Of a stretch of DNA of 64,000 nt, positions 9,490 to 17,586 are shown in pieces. The stretch is taken from assembly GCF_001412655.1 (NCBI RefSeq), contig NZ_CP012996.1:62001-126000 (forward strand), written 5' to 3'. A program made the translations under genes and the position numbers. Position 1 is the stretch's first letter, and the number at the start of each line of letters is the position of its first letter. This stretch comes from Pedobacter sp. PACM 27299 (lineage in GTDB: Bacteria; Bacteroidota; Bacteroidia; Sphingobacteriales; Sphingobacteriaceae). Below the pieces are notes generated by a model. That model was given only the letters and a program-made list of their open reading frames with translations. It was not told the DNA's origin and made no database searches.

Positions 9490-11016
9490 TTAAAAATCGA
9501 ATTTAACCCTTAAACCTGTTCCGATCAAGTATAGATTTTCTTGCGTAAACTCTTTAATCGGGAGCTTTAAAAATGGCTCTAAAGAAACCGATTTGCCTCG
9601 GGAGATCCGCTGCTTATAACCCAAAGAAAAGTTATAGAACCCAAGATAAGGATCAGTTTTAAGCTCATCAGAGGATTGCTTTTCTTCTATTATCGTGGTG
9701 CTCAACACATTGGACTTAAACGCAAAGGAAGCATTTGCTGGATCCATAGGGCTATCCTGCACCTGACTTTCCAAAAAGATGTTTTTTCTTTTTTGATTCA
9801 GAACAGCAAAAGCGGATATCCCCACATTTGCATATAGACTTTTACTTAGGCGGTAGCTAATTTCCAAAGGAATATCTATCCCCTGCAGACTGGCATCTAC
9901 AGATTGCAGCTGTTTGCTGTTGCTGGGGAATCCACCACTAAAAGCATTGGGCGAATTTTGCTCCCCTCCACCCGAAGAGGCCGCATTTCTTGAGGCTCCC
10001 ATTTCATTGTAGGAAATTCCTGAATTGATGGATACCTTTTTACTCAAAGCATAGGCCATACTGACTCCATAGCCCATATTCAATTTCTTGCTGCTGCCAA
10101 AAGAAGGGGCAACCATCACGCCCATCTCCCATTTGTCATCTTGTATAGCTAATCCCCTTTGATTACCTGTATTTCTCATTCCGCGGGCATTGCCATTTTT
10201 GGATTCCTGTGCTAAAAATTCTTCCAGACTTTGTTTTTGAACAACTGTCGGAGTTTTCGGTAAGGTAGCTTCAGCGGTTTTATCTTTTGCAGGCGACATA
10301 CTGGAATTGTTCAGTCCGGCAACTGCCGTATTGACTGTCTGCTGCTCCTCTGGAATTTTAGTATTGACTACCGCTGCATTTTCCTTTTTTAAACCCTTGC
10401 CTCCAATTAAACTCCTGTTTTCATTTAGCCCCTTATTTTCACTTACATCTTTGTCTCTCGCGGCAAGATGCTGTGAAATACTAACAGAGCCATTTTGTTT
10501 TGGAGCAGTAGGATTGGAAAGCCCCGCTATTAAGGGGGGATTACTAACTAAATGGTCCGAATGAACTGGGCCAACCGGATGAATTGCCCCAGGTTTTTGC
10601 CCTGCGACAGTCTCTCTGACTTTAGCCGGTCCTGTTTTTTCTTTTTCCTCTGCAAATTCAGCAGGCTTCATCGTTTCAGCTGATCCTGCTCCTGGTAATT
10701 TTATATCTTGATTCACGGCCTTATTTCGCGTCAATACTGACGGTTTAGGCCCTTCTTTTCTCTCATTTACTAAAAATATGGCAAAGCCGATCAGGATCAA
10801 TGCGGCAGCGCTGCTTAAACTTCCGAACCAGAAGAATACACCTCGTTTTTTGGCGGGCTTTTCGGAATTGAAATTTTCCCATGCTCCGGGAGCATAGTCT
10901 TCCTCATGAGCCAATAATTGCTCCTTAATGTGAGCGATCAGCTCATCATCAGGTAACTTTATATGTTCATTCGGTTTCATTCTTATATTTTTATTTAGGT
11001 CATTTTCCCCGTTCAT
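9490..11016 (-). CDS. Envelope-spanning anti-sigma-like protein: cytoplasmic N-terminus, one TM helix, outer-membrane barrel-like C-terminus
   Basis: The 508-residue product has four parts. Residues 1-60 are soluble and charged, with an EEDYAPGAWENF motif like the N-termini of Bacteroidota anti-sigma proteins. Residues about 63-83 form one transmembrane helix (SSAAALILIGFAIFLV). Residues about 85-290 are a low-complexity Pro/Lys/Asn-rich linker. Residues about 293-508 look like an outer-membrane beta-barrel with alternating strands (WEMGVMVAPSFG near its start, ending LIGTGLRVKFDF). The gene starts 28 bp after an ECF sigma gene. This layout fits the dual membrane-spanning anti-sigma (Dma) class described in Bacteroides, in which one chain links the outer membrane to a cytoplasmic sigma factor. 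A second start at ATG 10980 would drop 12 residues. The partner assignment is inferred from adjacency. Confidence 0.7.
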   Translation of the reverse strand: MNGENDLNKNIRMKPNEHIKLPDDELIAHIKEQLLAHEEDYAPGAWENFNSEKPAKKRGVFFWFGSLSSAAALILIGFAIFLVNERKEGPKPSVLTRNKAVNQDIKLPGAGSAETMKPAEFAEEKEKTGPAKVRETVAGQKPGAIHPVGPVHSDHLVSNPPLIAGLSNPTAPKQNGSVSISQHLAARDKDVSENKGLNENRSLIGGKGLKKENAAVVNTKIPEEQQTVNTAVAGLNNSSMSPAKDKTAEATLPKTPTVVQKQSLEEFLAQESKNGNARGMRNTGNQRGLAIQDDKWEMGVMVAPSFGSSKKLNMGYGVSMAYALSKKVSINSGISYNEMGASRNAASSGGGEQNSPNAFSGGFPSNSKQLQSVDASLQGIDIPLEISYRLSKSLYANVGISAFAVLNQKRKNIFLESQVQDSPMDPANASFAFKSNVLSTTIIEEKQSSDELKTDPYLGFYNFSLGYKQRISRGKSVSLEPFLKLPIKEFTQENLYLIGTGLRVKFDF

Positions 11017-11044
11017 CCCCTGTTATTCCTTTCGCGCGCGCCTT

Positions 11045-11614
11045 TTAATTTGGTTCAAAATCAGTGATTAGTGATTTCGAATACAGTATTCTTAATTTGT
11101 TCTTTGCTCTGGTCAGGTACACCCGACTAGAACTTTCCGGTATTTTTAATAGTTTAGAAATCTCCTCATGAGAAAAGCCCTCCAATTCATACATATTGAA
11201 AATCAATTTATGCGTTTCCGGTAATTGATTCAATAGTCTCATAATGTCTTGTACATGGAGTTGAGAAATGGCATTTAAGTCTGTGATTGGCTGTGGCGGC
11301 TCCTCCATATCATCTACGTATAAAAAGGTCTTCTTGCTGCGTAAAAAATCGATCGCTGTACGGGAAGAAATCCTGGCGGCCCATCCTTTAAATGCTTTTT
11401 GTAATTGTTCCGGGTCGCTGGGCGCCCCAAACTGCCCTAAACTTTTAAAAACCTTAATGAAGCAGTCGTTGATCAGCTCTTCAGCATCATGACGGTCGTT
11501 GACATATCTTAAAATAACGGCCATTAAATACCCATAAAATGATTTATAAACCACCTCCTTGCATTTATTGTCATTTTTCAAACATCCAGCTAAAACGTCC
11601 TCAAACTTGAGCAT
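11045..11614 (-). CDS. ECF-type RNA polymerase sigma factor
   Basis: The 189-residue protein has the two sigma-70 regions of the ECF class. Region 2 lies at about residues 25-95 (AEELINDCFIKVFKSLGQF, FKGWAARISSRTAIDFLR) and region 4 at about 125-180 (LPETHKLIFNMYELEGFSH followed by EEISKLLKIPESSSRVYLTRAK). It heads a two-gene unit with the envelope-spanning anti-sigma-like protein just downstream, which probably holds it inactive until an envelope signal arrives. The product is cytoplasmic and directs polymerase to a small regulon, probably including its own operon. No autoregulatory promoter could be identified by eye. Confidence 0.9.
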   Translation of the reverse strand: MLKFEDVLAGCLKNDNKCKEVVYKSFYGYLMAVILRYVNDRHDAEELINDCFIKVFKSLGQFGAPSDPEQLQKAFKGWAARISSRTAIDFLRSKKTFLYVDDMEEPPQPITDLNAISQLHVQDIMRLLNQLPETHKLIFNMYELEGFSHEEISKLLKIPESSSRVYLTRAKNKLRILYSKSLITDFEPN

Positions 11615-11771
11615 TCTTTTCTAACACCATTAAGGATTTTTTAATTTCTTCTACATTGTACAGAGGAAAGGAAGCTTACTAAAAACTCCTTTCCTCCGAA
11701 CATCTTCTAAAACAGGAATTATTCCTGGAAAGGCTAATTTACGCATTTCCAAATTAACTCTTTTAGAAGCC

Positions 11772-11787
11772 GGCCCATAAACGGGCC
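11772..11787 (-). terminator. Weak hairpin after the DUF4397 gene
   Basis: GGCCC at 11772-11776 pairs with GGGCC at 11783-11787 across a six-base loop, 16 bp past the stop codon of the DUF4397 gene. There is no T-run after it, so it is at best a weak terminator. Confidence 0.3.
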
Positions 11788-11802
11788 AAAGCTAATGGTG
11801 TA

Positions 11803-12522
11803 TTATTTTGCAGAGTAAACTGCTGCTTTAAATTTCAAAGAATCGGTATCGGCTTTGTCTTTAAATCCTTTTGCCCAAACGGTATAAAATTTACCTTTTT
11901 CCAGCTTCATGGCAGGAAGTGTTGCTTTAACGGCTTTAGTCGTATGGTCTTTTACCTCCAATGCTACACTTGCTCCTGGTGTTACATCAGTAAAGAGACT
12001 ATACTCTTTAAATGCTTTATTGCTGGCGATATCTGTTGCTGAACCCGTAATGGCTAAATCTAAAGTTGGTGCATCCGGACTTAAGTTGATGAAACGAACT
12101 TTGGCATTGTCGTTCGCTTTGATACTATCTAACTTGTCATTGATTGTCAGGAATGATCTTTTACTTCCAGTATCCAACAGGAAAGTACTGTAGAACTGAC
12201 CTGATTTGTACAATTCATTTTTTGTCAGTAAGAAAGTTGTTTTTCCTCTTTCCGTGATGGCAATCGTACTCACACCAGGATACAATCCCAGGTAACCTAG
12301 TTTAAAGCCATATTTAAATGGCCCGTCATTGTTTGCTCTTTGTCCGCCTACAATGAAATCAAGTTCTTTAGCATCTGGACCAGCATGAACAATGGTTAAA
12401 GCTGCAAGCTCAATTGGCTCTCCGCCATCAAACTTTTTTGAGCAAGCTGAAAACACAACTGATACTGCAACGGCAGCAACAAAAGTCTTAGATATTGTTC
12501 TTAAATGGTTTGAAACTCTCAT
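11803..12522 (-). CDS. DUF4397-domain lipoprotein
   Basis: The 239-residue protein begins with a lipoprotein signal (SVVFSAC, Cys near residue 27), so it should be membrane-anchored in the envelope. Two DUF4397-type beta-rich segments follow: one at about residues 40-130 (LTIVHAGPDAKELDFIVGG) and one from about 140 (VRFINLSPDAPTLDLAITG). The repeated pattern of an AGPDA or SPDAP motif followed by LDxxxxG is diagnostic of this family, which is common in Bacteroidota and of unknown function. It has its own leader region upstream and no obvious partner genes; htpG lies upstream on the same strand but behind its own strong terminator. Confidence 0.8.
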   Translation of the reverse strand: MRVSNHLRTISKTFVAAVAVSVVFSACSKKFDGGEPIELAALTIVHAGPDAKELDFIVGGQRANNDGPFKYGFKLGYLGLYPGVSTIAITERGKTTFLLTKNELYKSGQFYSTFLLDTGSKRSFLTINDKLDSIKANDNAKVRFINLSPDAPTLDLAITGSATDIASNKAFKEYSLFTDVTPGASVALEVKDHTTKAVKATLPAMKLEKGKFYTVWAKGFKDKADTDSLKFKAAVYSAK

Positions 12523-12619
12523 AATAATTTTTTTTTTGTTTGAATGGTTAATTATTGGCCTTTAGCCTTTTCCTTATAAAACGGAGGTCATTTTAAAAAC
12601 GCTACAACCTCCATAAAAA

Positions 12620-12657
12620 TAAAATAAAAAACCCCGCTGCATTGCTGCAGCGGGGTT
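12620..12657 (-). terminator. Rho-independent terminator of htpG
   Basis: A perfect 12-bp inverted repeat (12630-12641 with 12646-12657, loop 12642-12645) is followed in the minus-strand sense by a T-rich tract (complement of 12618-12630). It lies about 20 bp after the htpG stop codon. Confidence 0.93.
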
Positions 12658-12677
12658 CCATCTTCTTTTAAAAAATA

Positions 12678-14567
12678 TTAAATCAGGTTTACGCTTCTGC
12701 TTACAAAAGCAGTCAATTCTGCACCTGTTAACATTCCCTGCGCCAATAGAGCAAGATCTACAGCTTGTTTAGCCAATAATCCCTGTTCCTCTTCATTGTC
12801 GGTCAAAAGAATCTTACCAATCAATTTATGGTTTCCATTGATGGCTACTTTATAAGTATCTGGCATGCTGCCATATAAGCCCATTCCGCCACCCATTTGT
12901 GCCATTTCTTTCATTCGGCGCATAAACTCATCCATCGTTACCGTTACTGGCAACTCTTCCGGGTTCAGGCCAACTACTTCTACCTGCATTCCTGGTTTAG
13001 TAATCGCTTTGGTAAAGATCTCCGTAATCTTTTTCGATTGATCTTCTGTCAATACAGACTCGATCGCCTCGTCTTTTTCGATCAGTTTATCGGCAACACT
13101 AGAGTCTACACGTTTCAATAACGTTTTCTCCAGTTTATTTTCCAGGAAGCTGATAAAGTGATTGTCGATTGCCGAGTTCATCAGCAATACATCATAATCT
13201 TTTTTATTGGCCGACTGGATAAAGGTATCCTGTTTAGCAGGATCCGTTGCGTAGATATATACTACCTGACCATTTTTGTCGGTCTGGAAATCTTTTACCT
13301 TATCATGGTATTCTCCTAAAGTATAATTTTCGTTTTTAGTATTGGTTAGCAAGGCAAAATCCTTCGCTTTATCGTAGAATTTCTCTTCGCTTACCAAACC
13401 ATATTTCACGAACAATCCGATGTCACCCCATTTCTCTTCATAACCCTTACGGTCTTTATTGAAAAGTTCCTGAAGTTTATCTGCTACCTTTTTCGTGATG
13501 TAGCTATTGATCTTTTTCACATTGCTGTCTGCCTGAAGGAAACTTCTGGAAACATTCAAAGGAATATCCGGTGAATCAATTACCCCATGTAACAACATTA
13601 AGAATTCAGGAACGATGTCTTTTACCTCATCGGTGATGAATACCTGACGTGAAAACAACTTGATCTTGTTCCGCTGCATGTCAAAATCATTCTTCACTTT
13701 CGGGAAGTACAATACGCCTGTTAAGTTGAAAGGATAATCTACATTCAGGTGAATCCAGAACAGAGGATCTTCTGCATACGGATACAATTGCTTGTAAAAT
13801 GCAAGGTATTCCTCATCTGACAAATCTGCAGGTGCTTTGGTCCAGATTGGATTCGTGGTATTGATGATGTTATCTACCTCAACAGCTACTGTTTTTGGTT
13901 TTCCTTCTTCATCTTCTCCATCAGCAACATGCTCTGTTCTTGTACCAAATTTAATCGGTACCGGTAAGAACTTACCATATTTATCCAGAATCTCTTCCAG
14001 TTTATTTTTGCTCAAAAACTCTTCTGATTCTGCATTGATGTGCAGGGTAATCTCTGTTCCACGAGTGGTTCTGTTACCGGCAGAAATCTCGAAAGAAGTA
14101 CTGCCATCACATACCCAACGTGCAGGCTCTGCGCCATCCTGGTAAGAAAGGGTTTGAATTTCTACTAAATCCGATACCATAAAGGCCGAATAAAAGCCCA
14201 AACCGAATTTACCTATGATTTCATTCGCGTCTTTCGCGTCTTTAAACTTCTCTACAAACTCACTTGCGCCAGAGAAAGCCACCTGATTGATGTATTTCTT
14301 GATCTCCTCAGCAGTCATACCTAAACCATTATCTGTAATGGTAATGGTTTTTTTATCTGCATCAACCGCTACTTCTACCAATGGGTTACCCAGCTCTCCG
14401 TTGTATTGTCCTAATGCAGCAAGACGTTTAATCTTTTGTACCGCATCTACTGCATTGGATACCAGCTCACGCAGGAATATCTCATTGTCTGAATACAGGA
14501 ATTTTTTGATGATCGGGAAAATATTCTCCGTGTGAATGGAAATGGTTCCTTTTTCTTCTATGCTCAT
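12678..14567 (-). CDS. htpG: Chaperone protein HtpG (Hsp90)
   Basis: The 629-residue product has the expected HtpG length. The N-terminal GHKL ATPase domain shows RELVSNAVDAV (residues 33-43, containing the magnesium-binding Asn), DNGLGM (79-84) and GKFGLGFYSAFM (119-130). The middle domain contains the NVSRSFLQ motif and the C-terminal dimerisation domain follows. It is a cytosolic ATP-dependent folding chaperone. It is transcribed alone: divergent from the membrane-protein pair at 14721 and ended by a strong terminator. Two adjacent palindromes lie 62-83 bp upstream of the start and could be a stress operator. Confidence 0.97.
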   Translation of the reverse strand: MSIEEKGTISIHTENIFPIIKKFLYSDNEIFLRELVSNAVDAVQKIKRLAALGQYNGELGNPLVEVAVDADKKTITITDNGLGMTAEEIKKYINQVAFSGASEFVEKFKDAKDANEIIGKFGLGFYSAFMVSDLVEIQTLSYQDGAEPARWVCDGSTSFEISAGNRTTRGTEITLHINAESEEFLSKNKLEEILDKYGKFLPVPIKFGTRTEHVADGEDEEGKPKTVAVEVDNIINTTNPIWTKAPADLSDEEYLAFYKQLYPYAEDPLFWIHLNVDYPFNLTGVLYFPKVKNDFDMQRNKIKLFSRQVFITDEVKDIVPEFLMLLHGVIDSPDIPLNVSRSFLQADSNVKKINSYITKKVADKLQELFNKDRKGYEEKWGDIGLFVKYGLVSEEKFYDKAKDFALLTNTKNENYTLGEYHDKVKDFQTDKNGQVVYIYATDPAKQDTFIQSANKKDYDVLLMNSAIDNHFISFLENKLEKTLLKRVDSSVADKLIEKDEAIESVLTEDQSKKITEIFTKAITKPGMQVEVVGLNPEELPVTVTMDEFMRRMKEMAQMGGGMGLYGSMPDTYKVAINGNHKLIGKILLTDNEEEQGLLAKQAVDLALLAQGMLTGAELTAFVSRSVNLI

Positions 14568-14628
14568 ATATTAACTCATTTTTAAGTACATAGCCAACCT
14601 ATCAATGGCTATTCCAATTCGAAAATCT

Positions 14629-14650
14629 TGTCAAATTGACAGTAATACTG
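14629..14650. promoter_or_regulatory. Two adjacent palindromes in the htpG upstream region
   Basis: TGTCA-AAT-TGACA (14629-14641) is an inverted repeat with a 3-base spacer. It overlaps by two bases a second palindrome, CAGTA-A-TACTG (14640-14650). They lie between the divergent htpG and DUF2157-like genes. They may be operators; this is inference from symmetry and position only. Confidence 0.35.
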
Positions 14651-14720
14651 ACCGAAAATTGCCAGAGCATTCTCTTAAATTTATGTATACTTGAATATCC
14701 TATAAAATATATTTCGCCTC

Positions 14721-15704
14721 ATGACCAATGCCGACCTTTATAAAACCTTAAAAGAGGAGGATGCCCTATCGCCCGAGTCTTATGAAAAGCTATGTGAAAA
14801 ACAGCGAAGCACCCTATTTTCCTTACACTGGGAATTAAAGACGCTGTTATACCTGGGTGTAATGATGCTCAGCACCGGATTAGGGGTCCTGATTTATAAA
14901 AATATAGATACGATCGGCCATCAGGCAATATTGGCCCTCATCGCAGCCATTTGCGGCGGCTGCTTTTATTATTGCTTCAAACATAAAAAGCCCTTCAGCA
15001 AAGAATTGGTCAAGGCTCCGAATGCGATGTTCGACTACCTGCTGCTCCTGGCTTGTCTGAGTTTCCTGACTTTTACCGGTTACCTGCAATTTCAATATGG
15101 GGTTTTCGGAACCAATTACGGTATGGCCACCTTTATTCCGATGGTGGTTTTATTTTATATAGCCTATGAATTTGATCATTTGGGAATTCTCAGCATGGCG
15201 ATCGCCAACCTTGCTGTTTGGATGGGCGTATCAGTCACCCCAAGTCGCTTACTTTCCAATGGCAATTTCGACAACCAAACGATCATTTACACCTACCTCG
15301 GCTTAGGTTTAATGCTGCTTCTTGCAGGTTTTCTTACCGATCGCTACCATTTCAAAAAGCATTTCCGGTTCAGCTATCTTCATTTTGGCATCCACATTAG
15401 CTTCATCGCTTTGCTCTTCGGATACTTCAATGCTTATGAATCGAAGCTGTCTATTTTATGGTTATTGGTTTTATTTGCCCTTGCCTTCTATCTATACCTG
15501 GATGCCATGCGCCATCAGTCCTTCTATTTTGTGCTCCTGATGATACTTTATAGCTACCTCGCGATCAGCATCCTCGTTTTCCGTATGCTGGATGGGATGA
15601 ACAATATGGGTGGACTTTACTTGCTCTGCTGCTACTTCATCATTTCTGCCACTGCATTAATTCTGCGCATTGTCCGTTTAAACAAACAAATGAAAGCCTC
15701 ATGA
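14721..15704 (+). CDS. DUF2157-like multi-pass membrane protein
   Basis: The 327-residue protein starts with a short cytoplasmic helical segment (LSPESYEKLCEKQRS) resembling the DUF2157 N-terminus. About eight to ten hydrophobic segments follow from residue 40 to 320. There are no recognisable catalytic motifs. Its stop codon overlaps the start of the next gene in an ATGA arrangement (15701-15704), so the two are translationally coupled and probably form one complex. Function is unknown; the family assignment is by resemblance of the N-terminal segment plus the repeated membrane helices. Confidence 0.6.
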   Translation: MTNADLYKTLKEEDALSPESYEKLCEKQRSTLFSLHWELKTLLYLGVMMLSTGLGVLIYKNIDTIGHQAILALIAAICGGCFYYCFKHKKPFSKELVKAPNAMFDYLLLLACLSFLTFTGYLQFQYGVFGTNYGMATFIPMVVLFYIAYEFDHLGILSMAIANLAVWMGVSVTPSRLLSNGNFDNQTIIYTYLGLGLMLLLAGFLTDRYHFKKHFRFSYLHFGIHISFIALLFGYFNAYESKLSILWLLVLFALAFYLYLDAMRHQSFYFVLLMILYSYLAISILVFRMLDGMNNMGGLYLLCCYFIISATALILRIVRLNKQMKAS

Positions 15705-16873
15705 TCATTTACAATACGACCTGGTTAAAAAACCTGATCATTCAGGATCAAATGAAAAAAGTACAGCAGGACCTGCAGCCAGGGGAATTACTATCCATTC
15801 TGGAAAAACATCCGGTAGGCTTTCATAGCTCCAACCTGTTTATGCGGATCGGGTTATTTGTGGTCACGAACATTCTGACTTCCTTTGCTTTTGGTTTTGT
15901 GAGCCTGATCCTGAGCAATACCCAATTATTAGAATCTCCCACTTATTATATTTTCCTTGGACTGATCAGTTATACCGCCCTGGAAATTGCGGTAAGGGTG
16001 TATCATCATTATAGATCAGGCGTGGACGATGCGCTGCTATGGACCGCGGGAGGCCTGCTGATCATGGCTCCTTATGTTTACCTAGACATGAAGTACAACC
16101 TGAACAATGTCGCCAGTGGATTACTGCTCTCAGGAATGATCAGCATCCTGGCCATTTATTTTACCCTCCGTTTTGCCGATATGCTCATGGCTTTACTCTC
16201 TTTCTGCGCAGGCATTACTTTTGTTTTCTTTGCCTGGTACGAGTATGGATTTCTACCCTTTGCCACCATGCCCTTCCTGATCATGATCCTATCATCGGCC
16301 GTCTATTTTCTGACCCGAAATCTTTATAAAAAGCATTGGATCTATAAAGACTGCCTCCGTATGATTCAATTGGCAAGTTTGTTAATCACCTATGCCGCCG
16401 GAAATTATTTTATAGTCAGAGAACTGGGGAGCATGATGAATGACGTGACCCTTTCTTCAGATCAAGGCATTCCTTTCGGTTGGTTTTTCTGGCTCTGGAC
16501 CTTTGGGATTCCTTTAATATATATCGGAATGGGTTTAAAAAATAAAGAGGTGATCCTATTGCGATCCGGCTTAATCCTGGTGGCAATCGCTGCTTTTACC
16601 TTTAGAAATTATTATCATGTCTTACCGATCGAAATGGTCCTGGTTATCGTTGGAGTTTTGTTGTTGGGCATTTCTTACGGCATCATGCGATACCTAAAAA
16701 CTCCGAAACATGGCTTTACAGCAGAAGAATTGGAGGGAGATCAGTTATTAGACCAACTCAAAGTAGAATCGCTGATCGTGAGCGGTACTTTTGGAGATGG
16801 AGCTACAGCCCCGGAAGGAACCAGGATGGGTGGCGGCAATTTTGGCGGAGGAGGAGCATCGGGAAATTTTTAG
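15701..16873 (+). CDS. Multi-pass membrane protein with glycine-rich C-terminal tail
   Basis: The 390-residue protein has a soluble N-terminal helix (residues about 1-45, including DLQPGELLSILEKHPVGF) and then about ten hydrophobic segments up to residue 340. It ends in a tail of Gly, Asn and Phe (GGGNFGGGGASGNF). It overlaps the preceding DUF2157-like gene by 4 bp. The N-terminal plan is like that of its neighbour, so the two may be distant paralogues. The tail resembles the Gly-rich ends of YgcG/TPM-type membrane proteins, but no TPM domain is seen. I do not recognise a function. Confidence 0.6.
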   Translation: MIIYNTTWLKNLIIQDQMKKVQQDLQPGELLSILEKHPVGFHSSNLFMRIGLFVVTNILTSFAFGFVSLILSNTQLLESPTYYIFLGLISYTALEIAVRVYHHYRSGVDDALLWTAGGLLIMAPYVYLDMKYNLNNVASGLLLSGMISILAIYFTLRFADMLMALLSFCAGITFVFFAWYEYGFLPFATMPFLIMILSSAVYFLTRNLYKKHWIYKDCLRMIQLASLLITYAAGNYFIVRELGSMMNDVTLSSDQGIPFGWFFWLWTFGIPLIYIGMGLKNKEVILLRSGLILVAIAAFTFRNYYHVLPIEMVLVIVGVLLLGISYGIMRYLKTPKHGFTAEELEGDQLLDQLKVESLIVSGTFGDGATAPEGTRMGGGNFGGGGASGNF

Positions 16874-16928
16874 AGAATTATTTAGAATAATTATAAATAG
16901 TTTGTTTCTTTGTAAAAAAAGAACAGCC

Positions 16929-17432
16929 ATGAAATTCATCATCAAGACTTTATCCATTCTATCACTTATTATTTTTACCGGACAAGCCATATTTGCCCAA
17001 ACTGCCAAAACAGAGAAAAATCTGGATGCTAAATCTAAGACTACTTTTTATAGTCTGACGGAAGGAAAACCAGTCAAAGAAAGCGAAAACTGGGACCTTG
17101 CCTTCAATAATACAACCATCAAACTTAACAGCAAACATAAAGTTGCAGGCCAGATATTAAGTAATACCAGCTTTGATAAAGTAGTAAAAGTACCAGAATC
17201 CGGTTATAAAGAAGATACCCAAAGTACAAGTGTGATTCCAACCGGATCAGGAAAAGGCTGGTACAACTATGACATGGCCAGTCATGCTTTAACCCCAATT
17301 GAAGGTAAAATCATATTGATCCGCAATGCTGCGGGAAAACACTATAAACTGGAAGTATTGAGTTATTATTTTGACGAGCAGGACTACAACGAAACAGGTT
17401 TCTATACCTTCAGATACACCGCATTAAAATAG
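16929..17432 (+). CDS. HmuY-family secreted protein
   Basis: The ATG at 16929 gives a 167-residue protein with a clean signal peptide (about residues 1-23, ending FAQ); an upstream in-frame ATG at 16791 lies inside the preceding gene. The mature part shows the HmuY pattern: FYSLTEGKPV, NWDLAFNNTTI near the start, GWYNYDMASHALTPIEGK in the middle and KLEVLSYYFD near the end. HmuY proteins bind haem in Porphyromonas and Bacteroides; haem binding here is inferred from family only. Unlike classical HmuY lipoproteins it has no lipobox Cys. There is no TonB receptor (HmuR) beside it, so its job may differ. Confidence 0.75.
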   Translation: MKFIIKTLSILSLIIFTGQAIFAQTAKTEKNLDAKSKTTFYSLTEGKPVKESENWDLAFNNTTIKLNSKHKVAGQILSNTSFDKVVKVPESGYKEDTQSTSVIPTGSGKGWYNYDMASHALTPIEGKIILIRNAAGKHYKLEVLSYYFDEQDYNETGFYTFRYTALK

Positions 17433-17477
17433 TTAATCCAGCAATTGAATCCCAATCCAGGAAACATACAGCTCCAT

Positions 17478-17511
17478 AATAAGCGTCTTAGTTTAAGCTA
17501 AGTCGCTTATT
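17478..17511. other. 34-nt near-perfect hairpin without a T-run
   Basis: AATAAGCG (17478-17485) pairs with CGCTTATT (17504-17511), and inside it CTTAG (17487-17491) pairs with CTAAG (17498-17502) around a six-base loop, with one T-T mismatch between the two stems. It follows the HmuY-like gene by about 45 bp. It may be an RNA 3-prime end or a protein-binding site. Confidence 0.4.
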
Positions 17512-17572
17512 CAGATACAGAAATGACCGGAATGCTACATAAATATTATCCCGCTGAAGGTGATTTCTTCCG

Positions 17573-17580
17573 TATCTTTG
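17573..17580 (+). promoter_or_regulatory. Candidate -7 element directly before the M16 peptidase gene
   Basis: TATCTTTG matches the Bacteroidota -7 consensus TAnnTTTG and lies 6 bp before ATG 17587. No TTG box is visible at the usual distance upstream, so support is partial. If real, the transcript would be nearly leaderless. Confidence 0.35.
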
Positions 17581-17586
17581 CGCCAG

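Noticed and set aside
14568-14720. CIRCE operator upstream of htpG
   Set aside because: The TTAGCACTC/GAGTGCTAA pattern is absent; only unrelated palindromes are found.
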